DNA of 42,117 bases from Pseudomonadota bacterium (GTDB lineage Bacteria; Tectomicrobia; Entotheonellia; Entotheonellales; Entotheonellaceae): assembly GCA_005777235.1 (NCBI GenBank), contig SXND01000137.1, positions 1 through 42,117 on the forward strand. The letters are read 5' to 3'. Below the pieces are notes generated by a model. It was not told the DNA's origin, did no database searches, and saw only the letters and a list, made by a program, of their open reading frames with translations. Below are positions 1 to 8,330 of the stretch, piece after piece (position 1 is the first letter of the stretch; each line of letters begins with the position of its first letter). The position numbers and the translations under genes were made by a program.

Positions 1-130
1 CCGTGGCATACCGTAGTTTTTCCATACTACGTGGTCGCACATATGGTCAGTCGAAGCACGGGGTATTCTTGCGCCGCAGACGGCGCAACGTGCTTTCCTC
101 CCCCCGCTGAAGCGAGGGGTCTCTCGCACG
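1..130 (+). other. Structured non-coding end, possible IS200/IS605-type right end
   Basis: No convincing gene is visible here. Three hairpins follow one another: CGTAGT/ACTACG (12-31), a perfect 8-bp TTGCGCCG/CGGCGCAA with a CAGA loop (69-88), and CCCCCGCT/AGCGAGGGG with one mismatch (101-119). The last lies between CGTGC (89-93) and GCACG (126-130), followed by ATTTTT. A C-rich stem with the sequence GCTGAAGCG resembles, from memory, the 3' ends of tnpB-type IS200/IS605 elements, which also encode the omega-RNA scaffold. No transposase or tnpB gene is inside the window, so this is a weak call. A plain terminator of an upstream gene is the alternative. Confidence 0.25.
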
Positions 131-150
131 ATTTTTAGGAGGAAGGTGGC

Positions 151-597
151 ATGGCCATCCATATGTACTGCCCACATTGCCATGAGCGACTGGAGGACAC
201 CGGGCATCATTGCGCACGTTGTGGGATGGCGCTGCCTCCCGGTGTGCTCTCTATTTTGTCCGCGGCGGCTGGAGGCACCGTGGGAGCCGCGCCACATGCC
301 GGTGCCCCCTTGGCATCTGGAACACCAGCCCAGACGTTGGAGACACTCTATCACGCCGCAGAGCGCCGCACAGCCACGCCACAGCACAGCACATTGCGTC
401 CGTGGCTGGCAGCCACCTTGTCGCTACTCTGCGGTCTGGGGCAACTCTACAATGGGCAAATCGTCAAAGGTGTGGTGCTGCTCAGCGGCGCGGTGGTGGC
501 GGTATGCGTCTGGCCGTTTCTCTTGGGGAAAATTGCCGCAGGGATCTTATGGCTCTATGCTATCAGTGATGCCTATCTCGTAGCCCGTAATGCGTGA
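151..597 (+). CDS. Zinc-ribbon, TM2-like small membrane protein
   Basis: A 148-residue protein of unknown function. It opens with a zinc ribbon (CPHC at residues 7-10 and CARC about 12 residues later), has a low-complexity Ala/Gly/Thr linker to about residue 85, and ends in two hydrophobic segments. The first contains GLGQLYNGQIVKG, typical of TM2/DUF5683-like hairpins (G-x-G-Q-x-Y), followed by LLSGAVVAVCVWPFLL. The expected topology is a cytoplasmic zinc ribbon with a two-helix membrane hairpin. A strong AGGAGG at 137-142 lies 8 nt before the ATG and fixes the start. It converges on meaB, whose stop is 10 nt away. The role cannot be read from sequence; related small proteins are usually annotated as zinc-ribbon domain-containing. 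Confidence 0.75.
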   Translation: MAIHMYCPHCHERLEDTGHHCARCGMALPPGVLSILSAAAGGTVGAAPHAGAPLASGTPAQTLETLYHAAERRTATPQHSTLRPWLAATLSLLCGLGQLYNGQIVKGVVLLSGAVVAVCVWPFLLGKIAAGILWLYAISDAYLVARNA

Positions 598-607
598 GAG
601 GACGTGG

Positions 608-1579
608 CTATGCCGTAGGGCTCTCGGTCATGACCAGGGTGAGCATGTCCGGACGCGCCAAAATCTGTGCCACGGCGCTATACGGATCAATACGTCCTTC
701 CTGGACCTCGACATCCAGCAGCCGCAAGGCCTCGTGATGGCCTAGATGGGCCACCAGGCGTGCCATCAGCCGTTCTTGCAAGAGGACGACGAATTCCCGC
801 TGGCGGTGTTGACGCCGGCGGACGGTCAGCTGCCCCGTGTCGCTCAGGGTCTGACGATGCTGTGCGAGAGCCGTATAGAGTTCTGGGATGCCGACATTTT
901 GATAGGCCTGCGTTGCCAGGACCGGCGTCTCCCACCAGTCATAGCGTGGATGCATGTGGACCAGCAGGCGGAGTTCACGCAGTAAGCGGTCCGCCCCCTC
1001 ACGATCCGCCTTATTGATCACGAAGAGATCGGCAATCTCCATGATGCCGGCCTTCATCGTCTGGATCGTATCGCCACTCTCCGGCACGAGCAGCACAACG
1101 GTCGTGTCGGCGGTTTCCACAATGTCAATCTCTGTCTGCCCCACCCCAACCGTCTCGATGAGAATCAGGTCTTTCCCAAAGGCATCCAGTAACTTGCGGA
1201 GTCCTTGCGCCGCCTGTGGGATCCCACCGTGACTGCCACGCGTGGCCATACTCCGGATGAAGACGCCGGCGTCGAGATAATGCTGCTGCATGCGGATACG
1301 ATCGCCAAGGATGGCACCACCAGAGAATGGACTGGTCGGATCCACGGCAATAATGCCCACAGTCTGCCCGTGTTGGCGGGCCTGGGCTGTGAGTGTATCG
1401 GTGAGCGTACTTTTGCCCGCGCCAGGTGGTCCCGTAATGCCCACGCAATAGCCGCGCCCTAAGGTCGGGGCAATGCGTCGCATAATCTCTGGTACCTCAG
1501 CGGTATGGCGTTCCACGTGCGACATGAGTTGCGCTAAGGCCCGTTGCTCCCCAGCCAGCATGCGCTCCACGAGATCCAC
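608..1579 (-). CDS. meaB: Methylmalonyl-CoA mutase-associated GTPase MeaB (ArgK family)
   Basis: A P-loop GTPase of the MeaB/ArgK family, which chaperones adenosylcobalamin loading and protects B12-dependent acyl-CoA mutases. The P-loop GPPGAGKST is near the N-terminus. It is followed by DPTSPFSGGAILGDR, the switch segment ETVGVGQTE and the guanine-specificity motif NKAD, all in MeaB order. Length (about 320 residues) is normal. I start it at GTG 1579 (giving DLVERMLAGEQ, the usual MeaB beginning) because AAAGGA lies 10 nt upstream. A TTG at 1606 would add nine residues but has poor Shine-Dalgarno spacing. It lies 48 nt downstream of a B12-binding protein gene and is probably co-transcribed with it. 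No mutase catalytic subunit is in the window. Confidence 0.93.
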   Translation of the reverse strand: MDLVERMLAGEQRALAQLMSHVERHTAEVPEIMRRIAPTLGRGYCVGITGPPGAGKSTLTDTLTAQARQHGQTVGIIAVDPTSPFSGGAILGDRIRMQQHYLDAGVFIRSMATRGSHGGIPQAAQGLRKLLDAFGKDLILIETVGVGQTEIDIVETADTTVVLLVPESGDTIQTMKAGIMEIADLFVINKADREGADRLLRELRLLVHMHPRYDWWETPVLATQAYQNVGIPELYTALAQHRQTLSDTGQLTVRRRQHRQREFVVLLQERLMARLVAHLGHHEALRLLDVEVQEGRIDPYSAVAQILARPDMLTLVMTESPTA

Positions 1580-1627
1580 GGTGACAACGTCCTTTCGAGT
1601 AGGCAAGCCTCTGGGGAGTCTGTAATG

Positions 1628-2035
1628 CTAGGGCCGTTGAGGGACATGCTCTTGGATGTACGTCACAATATCGGCAATCGAGGAACCCGGTCCGAACACC
1701 GCCTGGACACCTTGGGCGTGCAGCCCGGCGATATCATTCTCAGGAATGGTGCCCCCGCCAATCACGATCACCTCCTCGGCGCCTTGTTCCTTCAGGAGTG
1801 CCACCACACGCGGGAACAGATGATTGTGGGCTCCAGACAAGCAACTCATCCCCACCACATCCACGTCTTCCTGGATGGCCGCCGCGACAATGTGCTCCGG
1901 TTGTTGCCGCAAGCCGGTGTAAATGACTTCCATCCCTGCATCACGCAGCGCCAAGGCCAGCACTTTGGCACCACGATCATGTCCGTCCAAACCAGGTTTG
2001 GCGATCAGGACTCGAATCTTGCGCTCTGCGGTCAT
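1628..2035 (-). CDS. Cobalamin-binding small subunit of an acyl-CoA mutase
   Basis: A stand-alone B12-binding domain of about 135 residues, homologous to the C-terminal domain of methylmalonyl-CoA mutase. The cobalamin signature DGHDRG (D-x-H-x-x-G, His being the lower axial ligand) is near the N-terminus. SCLSGAH follows in the middle and VIGGGTIP near the end, matching the S-x-L and GG elements of the fold. The ATG at 2035 is preferred over an upstream start at 2059 because GGAGG lies 6 nt before it. With meaB immediately downstream, it is likely one subunit of a split methylmalonyl-, isobutyryl- or ethylmalonyl-CoA mutase. The substrate cannot be decided without the large subunit. Confidence 0.9.
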   Translation of the reverse strand: MTAERKIRVLIAKPGLDGHDRGAKVLALALRDAGMEVIYTGLRQQPEHIVAAAIQEDVDVVGMSCLSGAHNHLFPRVVALLKEQGAEEVIVIGGGTIPENDIAGLHAQGVQAVFGPGSSIADIVTYIQEHVPQRP

Positions 2036-2144
2036 GGCCTGCCTCCGACTCATCACCAAGACATGCTAGCGTGTGGCTCGTCCAACATCAGGCAGGAGTG
2101 TAAGCATGGCTTTCTTGGCTTGTCAAGCGACGCTGCAGGCTCCG

Positions 2145-2173
2145 TTGACACTCGGTAGCTCTTTGATTATAAT
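2145..2173 (+). promoter_or_regulatory. Exact-consensus sigma70 promoter
   Basis: TTGACA (2145-2150), a 17-nt spacer and TATAAT (2168-2173) form a 12/12 consensus promoter reading right, with a predicted start near 2180. The -10 lies inside the self-complementary ATTATAAT, so a -10 is also present on the other strand and may serve the leftward B12-binding/meaB pair. I see no good -35 on that side. Confidence 0.8.
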
Positions 2174-2179
2174 TGCGCA

Positions 2180-2319
2180 TCTTTCTATCAGGTTCGTTGG
2201 CCTGCCATACATGATGATGCCAACATAGGTGTCCCGCAATTTTGTCGAGTTGGACACAGAGCTTGGTCCTGCACGACAGCGGTGCATCGCTGTGTGTGAC
2301 CCGACGTCACACGGTTTTT
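2180..2319 (+). ncRNA. Candidate structured small RNA or attenuated leader
   Basis: Between the consensus promoter and a rho-independent terminator lie about 140 nt with no convincing reading frame but a regular run of hairpins: GTTGGC/GCCAAC (2196-2201 with 2219-2224), GTGTCC/GGACAC (2229-2234 with 2252-2257), ACAGCG/CGCTGT (2276-2281 with 2288-2293), then the terminator stem. It could be a free small RNA, or a leader whose terminator is bypassed to express the DksA-like gene at 2446. I do not recognise a known family (not SRP RNA, not tmRNA). Confidence 0.5.
2294..2319 (+). terminator. Intrinsic terminator upstream of the DksA-like gene
   Basis: GTGTGAC (2294-2300), loop CCGAC, GTCACAC (2306-2312), then GG and TTTTT (2315-2319). 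A perfect 7-bp stem followed by a T-run, reading right. Confidence 0.7.
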
Positions 2320-2445
2320 GCCTGATCTGTGCCCGGCGTGTCGCAGCGGAGGCGCCTTAATGCCTTTCTCTGTCTACCAGGGTGTCTAGACTACGAGGGA
2401 AGCCTATCTGCTGATACTAGCCAACCACAAGAGGACGGTCAGCTC

Positions 2446-2820
2446 ATGAGAGAAGAATTTCGAGCCATAAAATCCAACCTCCAGAAGCGCCGCCAGGTTG
2501 TTCTCTCCAAAATTTCCGAGGAAGCCCCTCTCCAGGGCGGGGACGACATCACGCGTGGTGACTCCTTAGATATTGCCAGCAGTGCGCGTGATCGCGAAAT
2601 TACCTTCATGCTCAAAAGTCGAGAACTCGACGAATTACGGGCCGTCGAAGATGCCATTGAGCGCATTGACCGTGATGATTACGGCGTGTGTGCCAGTTGC
2701 GAGGATCCGATAGAGATCAAACGTCTCGAAGCAATTCCCTGGGCGCGCTTTTGTCGCTCCTGCCAAGAAGAAATGGAAAATCGCAAAACGCCAGGGCGCA
2801 TGCATTTTGACGTTTCCTAG
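2446..2820 (+). CDS. DksA/TraR-family zinc-finger regulator
   Basis: About 124 residues. An N-terminal coiled-coil region leads to the DksA/TraR zinc finger with CASC and CRSC pairs (consensus C-x2-C-x17-20-C-x2-C), with ERIDRDDYGVC just before it as in the family. Such proteins bind in the RNA polymerase secondary channel and work with ppGpp, or act as redox/zinc sensors. I start at ATG 2446 (MREEFRAIKS), with GAGG about 11 nt upstream; a longer frame open from 2329 lacks family similarity. The predicted coiled-coil tip carries GDSLDIASSARD, where DksA has two key Asp residues. The promoter, hairpins and terminator upstream suggest regulated or attenuated expression. dksA versus a TraR/YocK-like paralogue is not resolved, so no symbol is given. 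Confidence 0.88.
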   Translation: MREEFRAIKSNLQKRRQVVLSKISEEAPLQGGDDITRGDSLDIASSARDREITFMLKSRELDELRAVEDAIERIDRDDYGVCASCEDPIEIKRLEAIPWARFCRSCQEEMENRKTPGRMHFDVS

Positions 2821-2853
2821 TGGTGTGCAGGTGCGTCCTTATCTGTAGGAATA

Positions 2854-5361
2854 ATGTGGCGTATGCAGCCCAGGACTCCTGACGTACTCGCTGATCCCCT
2901 AGCCGCAGAGACCACGGCCCCGACCATTGCGCACGTCGCCGTCGAGTTGCCTCTTGAGACGCCCTTGGATTACCGCATACCCGAGGACTTACGTCCCGTG
3001 TGCGGTATTGGCCAGCGGGTGTTAGTGCCGGTGGGCACACGCGAAGTCCTCGGGTATATCGTTGGCTTGGCCGACAGCAGCCCTCTCACCGAGCTGAAAG
3101 AGGTGACAGCGGTCCTTGATGACACCCCCTTGCTCACGCCCGCGCTGTTACAGCTCACGCAGTGGATGGCTGAGTACTATTTTTGCCCATGGGGACTGGT
3201 GCTCAAAGCGGCGGTCCCAGAGGGCTTTCGTGTGCACACGGAAGCCGTCTATACGGTGACTGCCGACGCGCCACAGCACCCGGAGAACTGGCCACAGGGA
3301 CAAGCGCACGCCATTCTCCAGGCCCTGATACAGCACGGCGCGCACAGCGCGCACGCCCTGGAACGTCGCCTCGACCTGAAAGATTGTCTGCCAACGCTCC
3401 GACGTCTGCACCAGCAGGGGTTAGTGCACAGGCAGCTGCAACGCCTCACCCCCACCGCACAACCCCGCCTGGTCACGATGGTGCGTTTGTGTCTCTCGCC
3501 TCCTGAGGCGGAGTGCTTACAACATCAGCTCCAACAGCGGGCTCCGAAGCAGGCGGCGGTCTTACAGCTGTTGCACACCCAACCCGTGTGGGAGCACGCC
3601 ACCCTCTGTCGGCAGCTGCCTGGAGCACAGGCGGCGCTGAAATCTCTCGTCGTGCGTGGTGCCGTAGAGATCAGCCATGTGGAGCACATGCGTGCCGTTG
3701 TCCCACCCTCCCCCGCCACGCCGCCGCCGCTCCCGACCTTGAATGAGGCGCAACAACATGCGCTGTGGCAGATTGAGAACAAGCTCGCCATCGCTGATAG
3801 TACGCCCGTGCTGCTCTATGGTGTGACGGGCAGCGGCAAGACGGAAGTCTATATGCGTGCCATTGCGACGGCTTTACGTCAGGGAAAAACGGCGTTGGCC
3901 CTCGTGCCCGAAATCGCCTTGACCGAGCAATGTATCGAGCGTTTCGTGGCACGTTTTTCCTCCCAGATTGCTGTCTTGCACAGTGGTCTTTCCGGAGGCG
4001 AACGGTTCGACGAATGGCGCCGACTGGCCAGTGGCGAGGCCAGGATTGCCATTGGGGCCCGCTCCGCGATCTTTGCTCCTATAGATTATCTTGGACTTAT
4101 CATTGTTGACGAAGAACACGATACTTCCTATAAGCAAGAAGACAGCCCCCGCTATCATGCCCGTGACGTCGCTATTGTGCGCGCCCAGAAGTGTGGCGCG
4201 GTGGTGGTGCTGGGCAGTGCGACCCCAGCCCTGGAGACCTTTCAACATGCCCGCGGGGGGAAATATCTGTCCCTGTCCCTGCCGCACCGTGTGGAGGAAA
4301 GGCCGCTCCCACGGATTACGGTGGTGGATCAACGGGGCCGGGCGACCCCGAACGAGCGCATCATTTCGGCGTCGCTGTACCACGCCATGACGGCGTGCCT
4401 CCAGCGCCACGAGCAGTGTCTGATTTTGATCAATCGGCGCGGCTTTGCCTCCTACCTACAGTGCCGGGACTGCGGAGAGGTGCCGCAGTGTGCCCATTGC
4501 AGTGTCTCGCTGACGTATCACCGGCGCGACCGCACCCTCAAATGTCATTACTGCGATTTTGCGACGCCAGCGTCCCTGCGCTGTCCGGCGTGTGCGAAAG
4601 AGACACTGGCACCGTTTGGTCTGGGCACGCAGCAAGTCGAAGAAGCGCTGCAGGGGCTATACCCGACGGCGCGTGTCGCCCGCATGGATCGCGACACCAC
4701 CCGTGGGAAATCGGCCCACCAGCATATTCTCGGGGCTCTCGGCCGCGGGGAGATTGACATCTTAGTCGGCACGCAGATGATTGCCAAAGGGCATGACTAT
4801 CCCAATATCACGCTCGTCGGGGTGGTGTCTGCCGATGCGACGCTGGCGATCCCTGATTTCCGAGCCCCGGAACGTTTGTTCCAATTACTCACCCAAGTCG
4901 CTGGACGCGCCGGACGTGGTCACGCCCCTGGTGAGGTGTTTATCCAAACCTACCGCCCGGAGCACTACAGCATCGCGTTTGCCCAACAGCACGACTTCCC
5001 CGGCTTTTTTCACGAGGAGATCCAACAGCGTCACACGATGCTCTATCCTCCGTACGCCCGTTTTGTACGCCTCATCGTGGACAGCGCGCAGGCTGACCGT
5101 GTCGAGGAGGCCAGCCAGTGGCTGGGCACCATCCTGCAACGGCATATGCCCTCCACCCCCGACATCGCCTTGCTTGGGCCCGCGGAGGCCCCATTGGCCA
5201 AGATCAGAAACCGCTATCGTTGGCATGTGCTCCTCAAAGCCGCTTCGAGTCGCGTCCTGCACCACTGGGTGCAGGCCACACTGGCGGAAACGCAGCAGGA
5301 TCGTCTCCAGCTCCGGTCGACCCAGCTCAGTATTGATATGGATCCAGTGACCTTTCTCTAA
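2854..5361 (+). CDS. priA: Primosomal protein N' (replication restart helicase PriA)
   Basis: Full-length PriA (835 residues), the 3'-to-5' DNA helicase that recognises stalled forks and reloads the replicative helicase. The N-terminal 3'-DNA-binding domain is followed by Walker A GVTGSGKTEVY (about residue 322) and the DEAH-type Walker B VDEEHDTSYKQ (about 418). The helicase-embedded zinc module has eight cysteines arranged CRDC, CAHC, CHYC and CPAC (about 537-585). QVAGRAGRG, motif VI of the helicase, comes later. ATG 2854 is preceded by a weak TAGGA very close by; an in-frame ATG at 2863 is an alternative start. It is the first gene of the rightward run with def, fmt, rsmB and rpe, a common bacterial arrangement. 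Confidence 0.96.
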   Translation: MWRMQPRTPDVLADPLAAETTAPTIAHVAVELPLETPLDYRIPEDLRPVCGIGQRVLVPVGTREVLGYIVGLADSSPLTELKEVTAVLDDTPLLTPALLQLTQWMAEYYFCPWGLVLKAAVPEGFRVHTEAVYTVTADAPQHPENWPQGQAHAILQALIQHGAHSAHALERRLDLKDCLPTLRRLHQQGLVHRQLQRLTPTAQPRLVTMVRLCLSPPEAECLQHQLQQRAPKQAAVLQLLHTQPVWEHATLCRQLPGAQAALKSLVVRGAVEISHVEHMRAVVPPSPATPPPLPTLNEAQQHALWQIENKLAIADSTPVLLYGVTGSGKTEVYMRAIATALRQGKTALALVPEIALTEQCIERFVARFSSQIAVLHSGLSGGERFDEWRRLASGEARIAIGARSAIFAPIDYLGLIIVDEEHDTSYKQEDSPRYHARDVAIVRAQKCGAVVVLGSATPALETFQHARGGKYLSLSLPHRVEERPLPRITVVDQRGRATPNERIISASLYHAMTACLQRHEQCLILINRRGFASYLQCRDCGEVPQCAHCSVSLTYHRRDRTLKCHYCDFATPASLRCPACAKETLAPFGLGTQQVEEALQGLYPTARVARMDRDTTRGKSAHQHILGALGRGEIDILVGTQMIAKGHDYPNITLVGVVSADATLAIPDFRAPERLFQLLTQVAGRAGRGHAPGEVFIQTYRPEHYSIAFAQQHDFPGFFHEEIQQRHTMLYPPYARFVRLIVDSAQADRVEEASQWLGTILQRHMPSTPDIALLGPAEAPLAKIRNRYRWHVLLKAASSRVLHHWVQATLAETQQDRLQLRSTQLSIDMDPVTFL

Positions 5362-5403
5362 GGGCTGCGTGCTACGTGCGCCTCCGGGCGTCTACCCCGT
5401 GCA

Positions 5404-5432
5404 TTGCATCGCGTGAGAAAATGGGCTATACA
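5404..5432 (+). promoter_or_regulatory. Possible weak sigma70 promoter for def-fmt-rsmB-rpe
   Basis: TTGCAT (5404-5409), 17-nt spacer, TATACA (5427-5432), in the 134-nt gap between priA and def. Spacing is ideal but the hexamers match only moderately. Confidence 0.3.
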
Positions 5433-5495
5433 CTACCGGCACATCATCGTGTTATGGTTATGTATCTACTTTACATAGGGAGAAAAAGAAGCTCC

Positions 5496-6005
5496 ATGGC
5501 CGTGTTGCCTATTCAGCAATTTCCCGCCGCGGTGTTACGACGCAAGGCGGAACCGGTTGTCACGATTGACGAGATGTTACAATGCCTTATTGATGATATG
5601 ATTCAGACTATGTACGATGCCCCGGGGATCGGCCTGGCGGCTCCGCAGGTGGGCATTTCTCTGCAACTGTTTGTCGTGGATGTGACGAGTGGCCGTGATG
5701 TGCAGGCGTTGATGACGTTTATCAACCCGGAGTTCGTCACCCTGGACGGGCGTATCCAAGAAGACGAAGGCTGTCTGAGTTTTCCTGGGGTCTATGGCCC
5801 AACACCCCGTGCCACACATGCCGTTTTACGGGGCATGAATCGTCAAGGCGAGCTCGTCGAGGTCGAGGGCGCGGGACTCCTGGCGCGAGCTTTTCAGCAT
5901 GAAATGGATCATTTACAGGGTACGTTATTTTTTAATCGTATGGGGCCCGCTGCGCGTGACATTGTGATGCGGAAGTTTAAGCGTGCCCAACGTCAACGGC
6001 AGTAA
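5496..6005 (+). CDS. def: Peptide deformylase
   Basis: Removes the N-formyl group from nascent proteins. All three metal-site motifs are present and correctly spaced: GIGLAAPQVG (about residue 43), EGCLSFPG with the metal-ligand Cys (about 91) and QHEMDHLQG, the HExxH zinc/iron motif (about 134). These positions almost coincide with the E. coli enzyme. The frame is open further upstream, but ATG 5496 (MAVLPIQQFP) gives the normal N-terminus and length (169 residues), with a purine-rich stretch before it. It lies directly before fmt, the enzyme that adds the formyl group; its stop is 20 nt before the fmt start. Confidence 0.96.
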   Translation: MAVLPIQQFPAAVLRRKAEPVVTIDEMLQCLIDDMIQTMYDAPGIGLAAPQVGISLQLFVVDVTSGRDVQALMTFINPEFVTLDGRIQEDEGCLSFPGVYGPTPRATHAVLRGMNRQGELVEVEGAGLLARAFQHEMDHLQGTLFFNRMGPAARDIVMRKFKRAQRQRQ

Positions 6006-6024
6006 AGCAGTGCCGGAGCAGCGT

Positions 6025-7011
6025 ATGCGCGTGATCTTTATGGGGACGGCGGCCTTCGCCTGTCCGACCTTACAGCAGTTGCTCGTCTCGCCCCACGAGA
6101 TTGTTGCGGTGGTCACGCAGCCCGATCGGCCCCGCGGACGCGGCCAACATACGGAGGCCTCGCCGGTCAAGACCCTGGCCGTCGCGCAGCATGTGCCTGT
6201 GGTACAACCGCGCAGTTTGCGTCCCACCACTGTGCTTGAAACCCTGGCATCCTACCAACCAGACGTGATTGTCGTCGTGGCCTATGGGAACATGCTGCCG
6301 CCAGCCGTGCTCACGTTGCCGCGCTATGGCTGTCTCAATCTGCATGCCTCGTTACTCCCCAAATACCGTGGGGCGGCACCCATCAACTGGGCCATCATCC
6401 AAGGAGAAACCCTCACGGGCTATACGATTATGCAGATGGACGAGCATCTCGATACCGGCCCCATGCTCTGGCGCGAGACGTGTCCAATCGCCGTTGATGA
6501 GGACGCGGCGAGTCTGACCAGTCGCTTGGCGGAGGCTGGAGGGCATGGCATGCTCCACGTGCTCGAAGCGCTCGCCGCGGGCACGCTCCGTGCCCAAGCG
6601 CAACCCGAGGCGGGTGCGTCGTATGCGCCCAAGCTGACGCGGGCCTTGGGGCGTGTCGACTGGCAGGCCTCAGCGCGGACTATCCACGATCTCGTGCGTG
6701 GCCTCGTCCCCTGGCCCGGAGCCACCGCGCTGTGGCAAGGCACGGCGGTGAAACTCTGGCGCACCCGTGTCGACGAGCTCTCCAGCACGGGCACTCCAGG
6801 GACCATCACCGCCATCACCGCGGAGGGTTGTCGTGTGGCATGCGGCACGCAGCAGCTTCTCGTGCAGGAGCTCCAGCCTGCCAACCGTCGTCGTATGCTG
6901 GCCCAGGCCTTTGTCCAGGGCTATCGCGTGCGCGTAGGAGATCGTTTTGACCAAGACCATGACGCCCCCGACCGCGCGGCAGATAGCCCTCCAGATCCTG
7001 CACACGCTTGA
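6025..7011 (+). CDS. fmt: Methionyl-tRNA formyltransferase
   Basis: Formylates initiator Met-tRNA with 10-formyl-tetrahydrofolate. The N-terminal Rossmann core begins MRVIFMGTAAFACP. The active-site segment NLHASLLPKYRGAAPINW (Asn and His, about residues 105-122) and MDEHLDTGPML (catalytic Asp about 140) are intact. The C-terminal OB-like tRNA-binding domain is also present. ATG 6025 is preferred because GGAG lies 9-10 nt upstream and the protein then begins as homologues do; the upstream in-frame start at 5983 would overlap def. The 3' end overlaps rsmB by 65 nt, indicating tight coupling. Confidence 0.95.
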   Translation: MRVIFMGTAAFACPTLQQLLVSPHEIVAVVTQPDRPRGRGQHTEASPVKTLAVAQHVPVVQPRSLRPTTVLETLASYQPDVIVVVAYGNMLPPAVLTLPRYGCLNLHASLLPKYRGAAPINWAIIQGETLTGYTIMQMDEHLDTGPMLWRETCPIAVDEDAASLTSRLAEAGGHGMLHVLEALAAGTLRAQAQPEAGASYAPKLTRALGRVDWQASARTIHDLVRGLVPWPGATALWQGTAVKLWRTRVDELSSTGTPGTITAITAEGCRVACGTQQLLVQELQPANRRRMLAQAFVQGYRVRVGDRFDQDHDAPDRAADSPPDPAHA

Positions 7012-8320
7012 GACCCAGCACGCCTACACGGATGTCGTCCTGCGTCAGACCCTCCAGCATGTGACGCTGGAACGACGCGATCGCGCCTTCGTGACGGATT
7101 GCGTCTATGGCGTCATGCGCTGGCAAGCCCGCCTTGATTGGCTGCTCGGGCACGTGTGCCGACGACCTCTGACGACGTTAACTCCATGGATTCGCAATGC
7201 CTTACGCCTCGGCGTGTATCAATGTCTCTGGATGGAACGGGTGCCGCATCACGCCGCGGTGCATGCCACCGTTGATCTGGCCCGGCGTTTCGGTCATCAG
7301 GGAACGGCGAGCTTTGTCAATGGGGTCTTACGCACCCTGTTGCGGGAACATACGACTTATCAACTGCCCGACGCCATCGCCACCCCAGCGGCACACTTGG
7401 CGATGGCGTACTCCCATCCACACTGGTTGGTCGAACGTTGGCTGCAACGCTATGGCTGGGAACGTACCCAGGCGCTGTGTTGCGCCAACAACAGCTCTTC
7501 CGGTATCACCTTGCGCACCAATACGCTGCGGATCACTCCCCAGGCCTTAGCCAGCCGTCTCTTGGAGGAAGGGTTGCAGCACGTGAGCCCGGCGCCTTTA
7601 CGCCCTGAGGGTCTCCTCGTCCAGGGTACCGACCGGCTGGATCTGTTGCCGAGCTATCAGGCGGGACTCTTTCAGGTGCAGGATCAGGGCGCGATGCTGG
7701 TAGCGCCCCTGTGTGAGGCCCAACCCGGCCAGCGCTGGCTGGATGTTTGTGCCGCACCGGGCGGGAAGACAACTCATCTCGCCCAATTACTCCACGATAC
7801 CGGGCAAATTGTTGCCTGCGATGCCCAAGCCGGACGTCTGCGCCTGCTCCAGCGCAATGTGCAACGCCTCGGCTTGGCCAGTGTCTCTGTCGTGGTGGCG
7901 GATGCCACGGTGGGATTCCCGGCGCCCGGGCTGTATGACGGGATTCTGGTGGATGCCCCCTGCTCGGGGTTTGGCGTGGTGCGGCGTCACCCTGACATCA
8001 AATGGCGGAGGTCTGCCGCCGACCTGACGGCGTTGCAGGAGGTGCAGCTCACTATTTTACACACGCAACAGGCTAGCCTGGCCGCCCACGGGACGCTGGT
8101 CTACAGTGTGTGCTCCAACGAGCCAGAAGAGACACAGCAGGTCGTGCAACGTTTTTTAGACGCACATCCAGCCATGCAGTTGTATCCTCTGGGCTGTCCA
8201 CGCTTGGCCCAGGCTCCTGGCGTGAACCCCATGCCTGGGACACTCGATTTGACCCCGGAGCAGTGGGGCACGGAAGGCGTTTTCGTGGCCCGTTTTCGTC
8301 GTCAGCCGACATCATCATAA
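6947..8320 (+). CDS. rsmB: 16S rRNA (cytosine-967-C5)-methyltransferase
   Basis: An RsmB/Sun protein of 457 residues. The N-terminal NusB-like RNA-binding domain (about residues 5-140) is followed by a NOL1/NOP2/Sun methyltransferase domain. Visible there are the SAM-binding PGGKTTHLAQL (about 272), the catalytic-cysteine motif DAPCSG followed by GVVRRHPDIKW (about 335) and the second cysteine in YSVCS (about 385). The preferred start is TTG 6947, 6 nt after GGAG (6937-6940); ATG 6959 is the fallback but is 18 nt from that site. The long overlap with fmt and 10-nt gap to rpe place it in the def-fmt-rsmB-rpe operon. Confidence 0.95.
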   Translation: MTKTMTPPTARQIALQILHTLETQHAYTDVVLRQTLQHVTLERRDRAFVTDCVYGVMRWQARLDWLLGHVCRRPLTTLTPWIRNALRLGVYQCLWMERVPHHAAVHATVDLARRFGHQGTASFVNGVLRTLLREHTTYQLPDAIATPAAHLAMAYSHPHWLVERWLQRYGWERTQALCCANNSSSGITLRTNTLRITPQALASRLLEEGLQHVSPAPLRPEGLLVQGTDRLDLLPSYQAGLFQVQDQGAMLVAPLCEAQPGQRWLDVCAAPGGKTTHLAQLLHDTGQIVACDAQAGRLRLLQRNVQRLGLASVSVVVADATVGFPAPGLYDGILVDAPCSGFGVVRRHPDIKWRRSAADLTALQEVQLTILHTQQASLAAHGTLVYSVCSNEPEETQQVVQRFLDAHPAMQLYPLGCPRLAQAPGVNPMPGTLDLTPEQWGTEGVFVARFRRQPTSS

Positions 8321-8330
8321 GGACACTGCT

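Noticed and set aside
2175-2332. 6S RNA or another known RNA family
   Set aside because: End sequences can partly pair (ATCAGG/CCTGAT), but the first pairing bases lie before the predicted start and no 6S-like central bubble can be drawn; kept as an unassigned RNA.
2329-2445. Longer N-terminus for the DksA-like gene
   Set aside because: The frame is open back to 2329, but these codons begin 10 nt after the terminator, lack a good ribosome site and have no family similarity; ATG 2446 fits the family.
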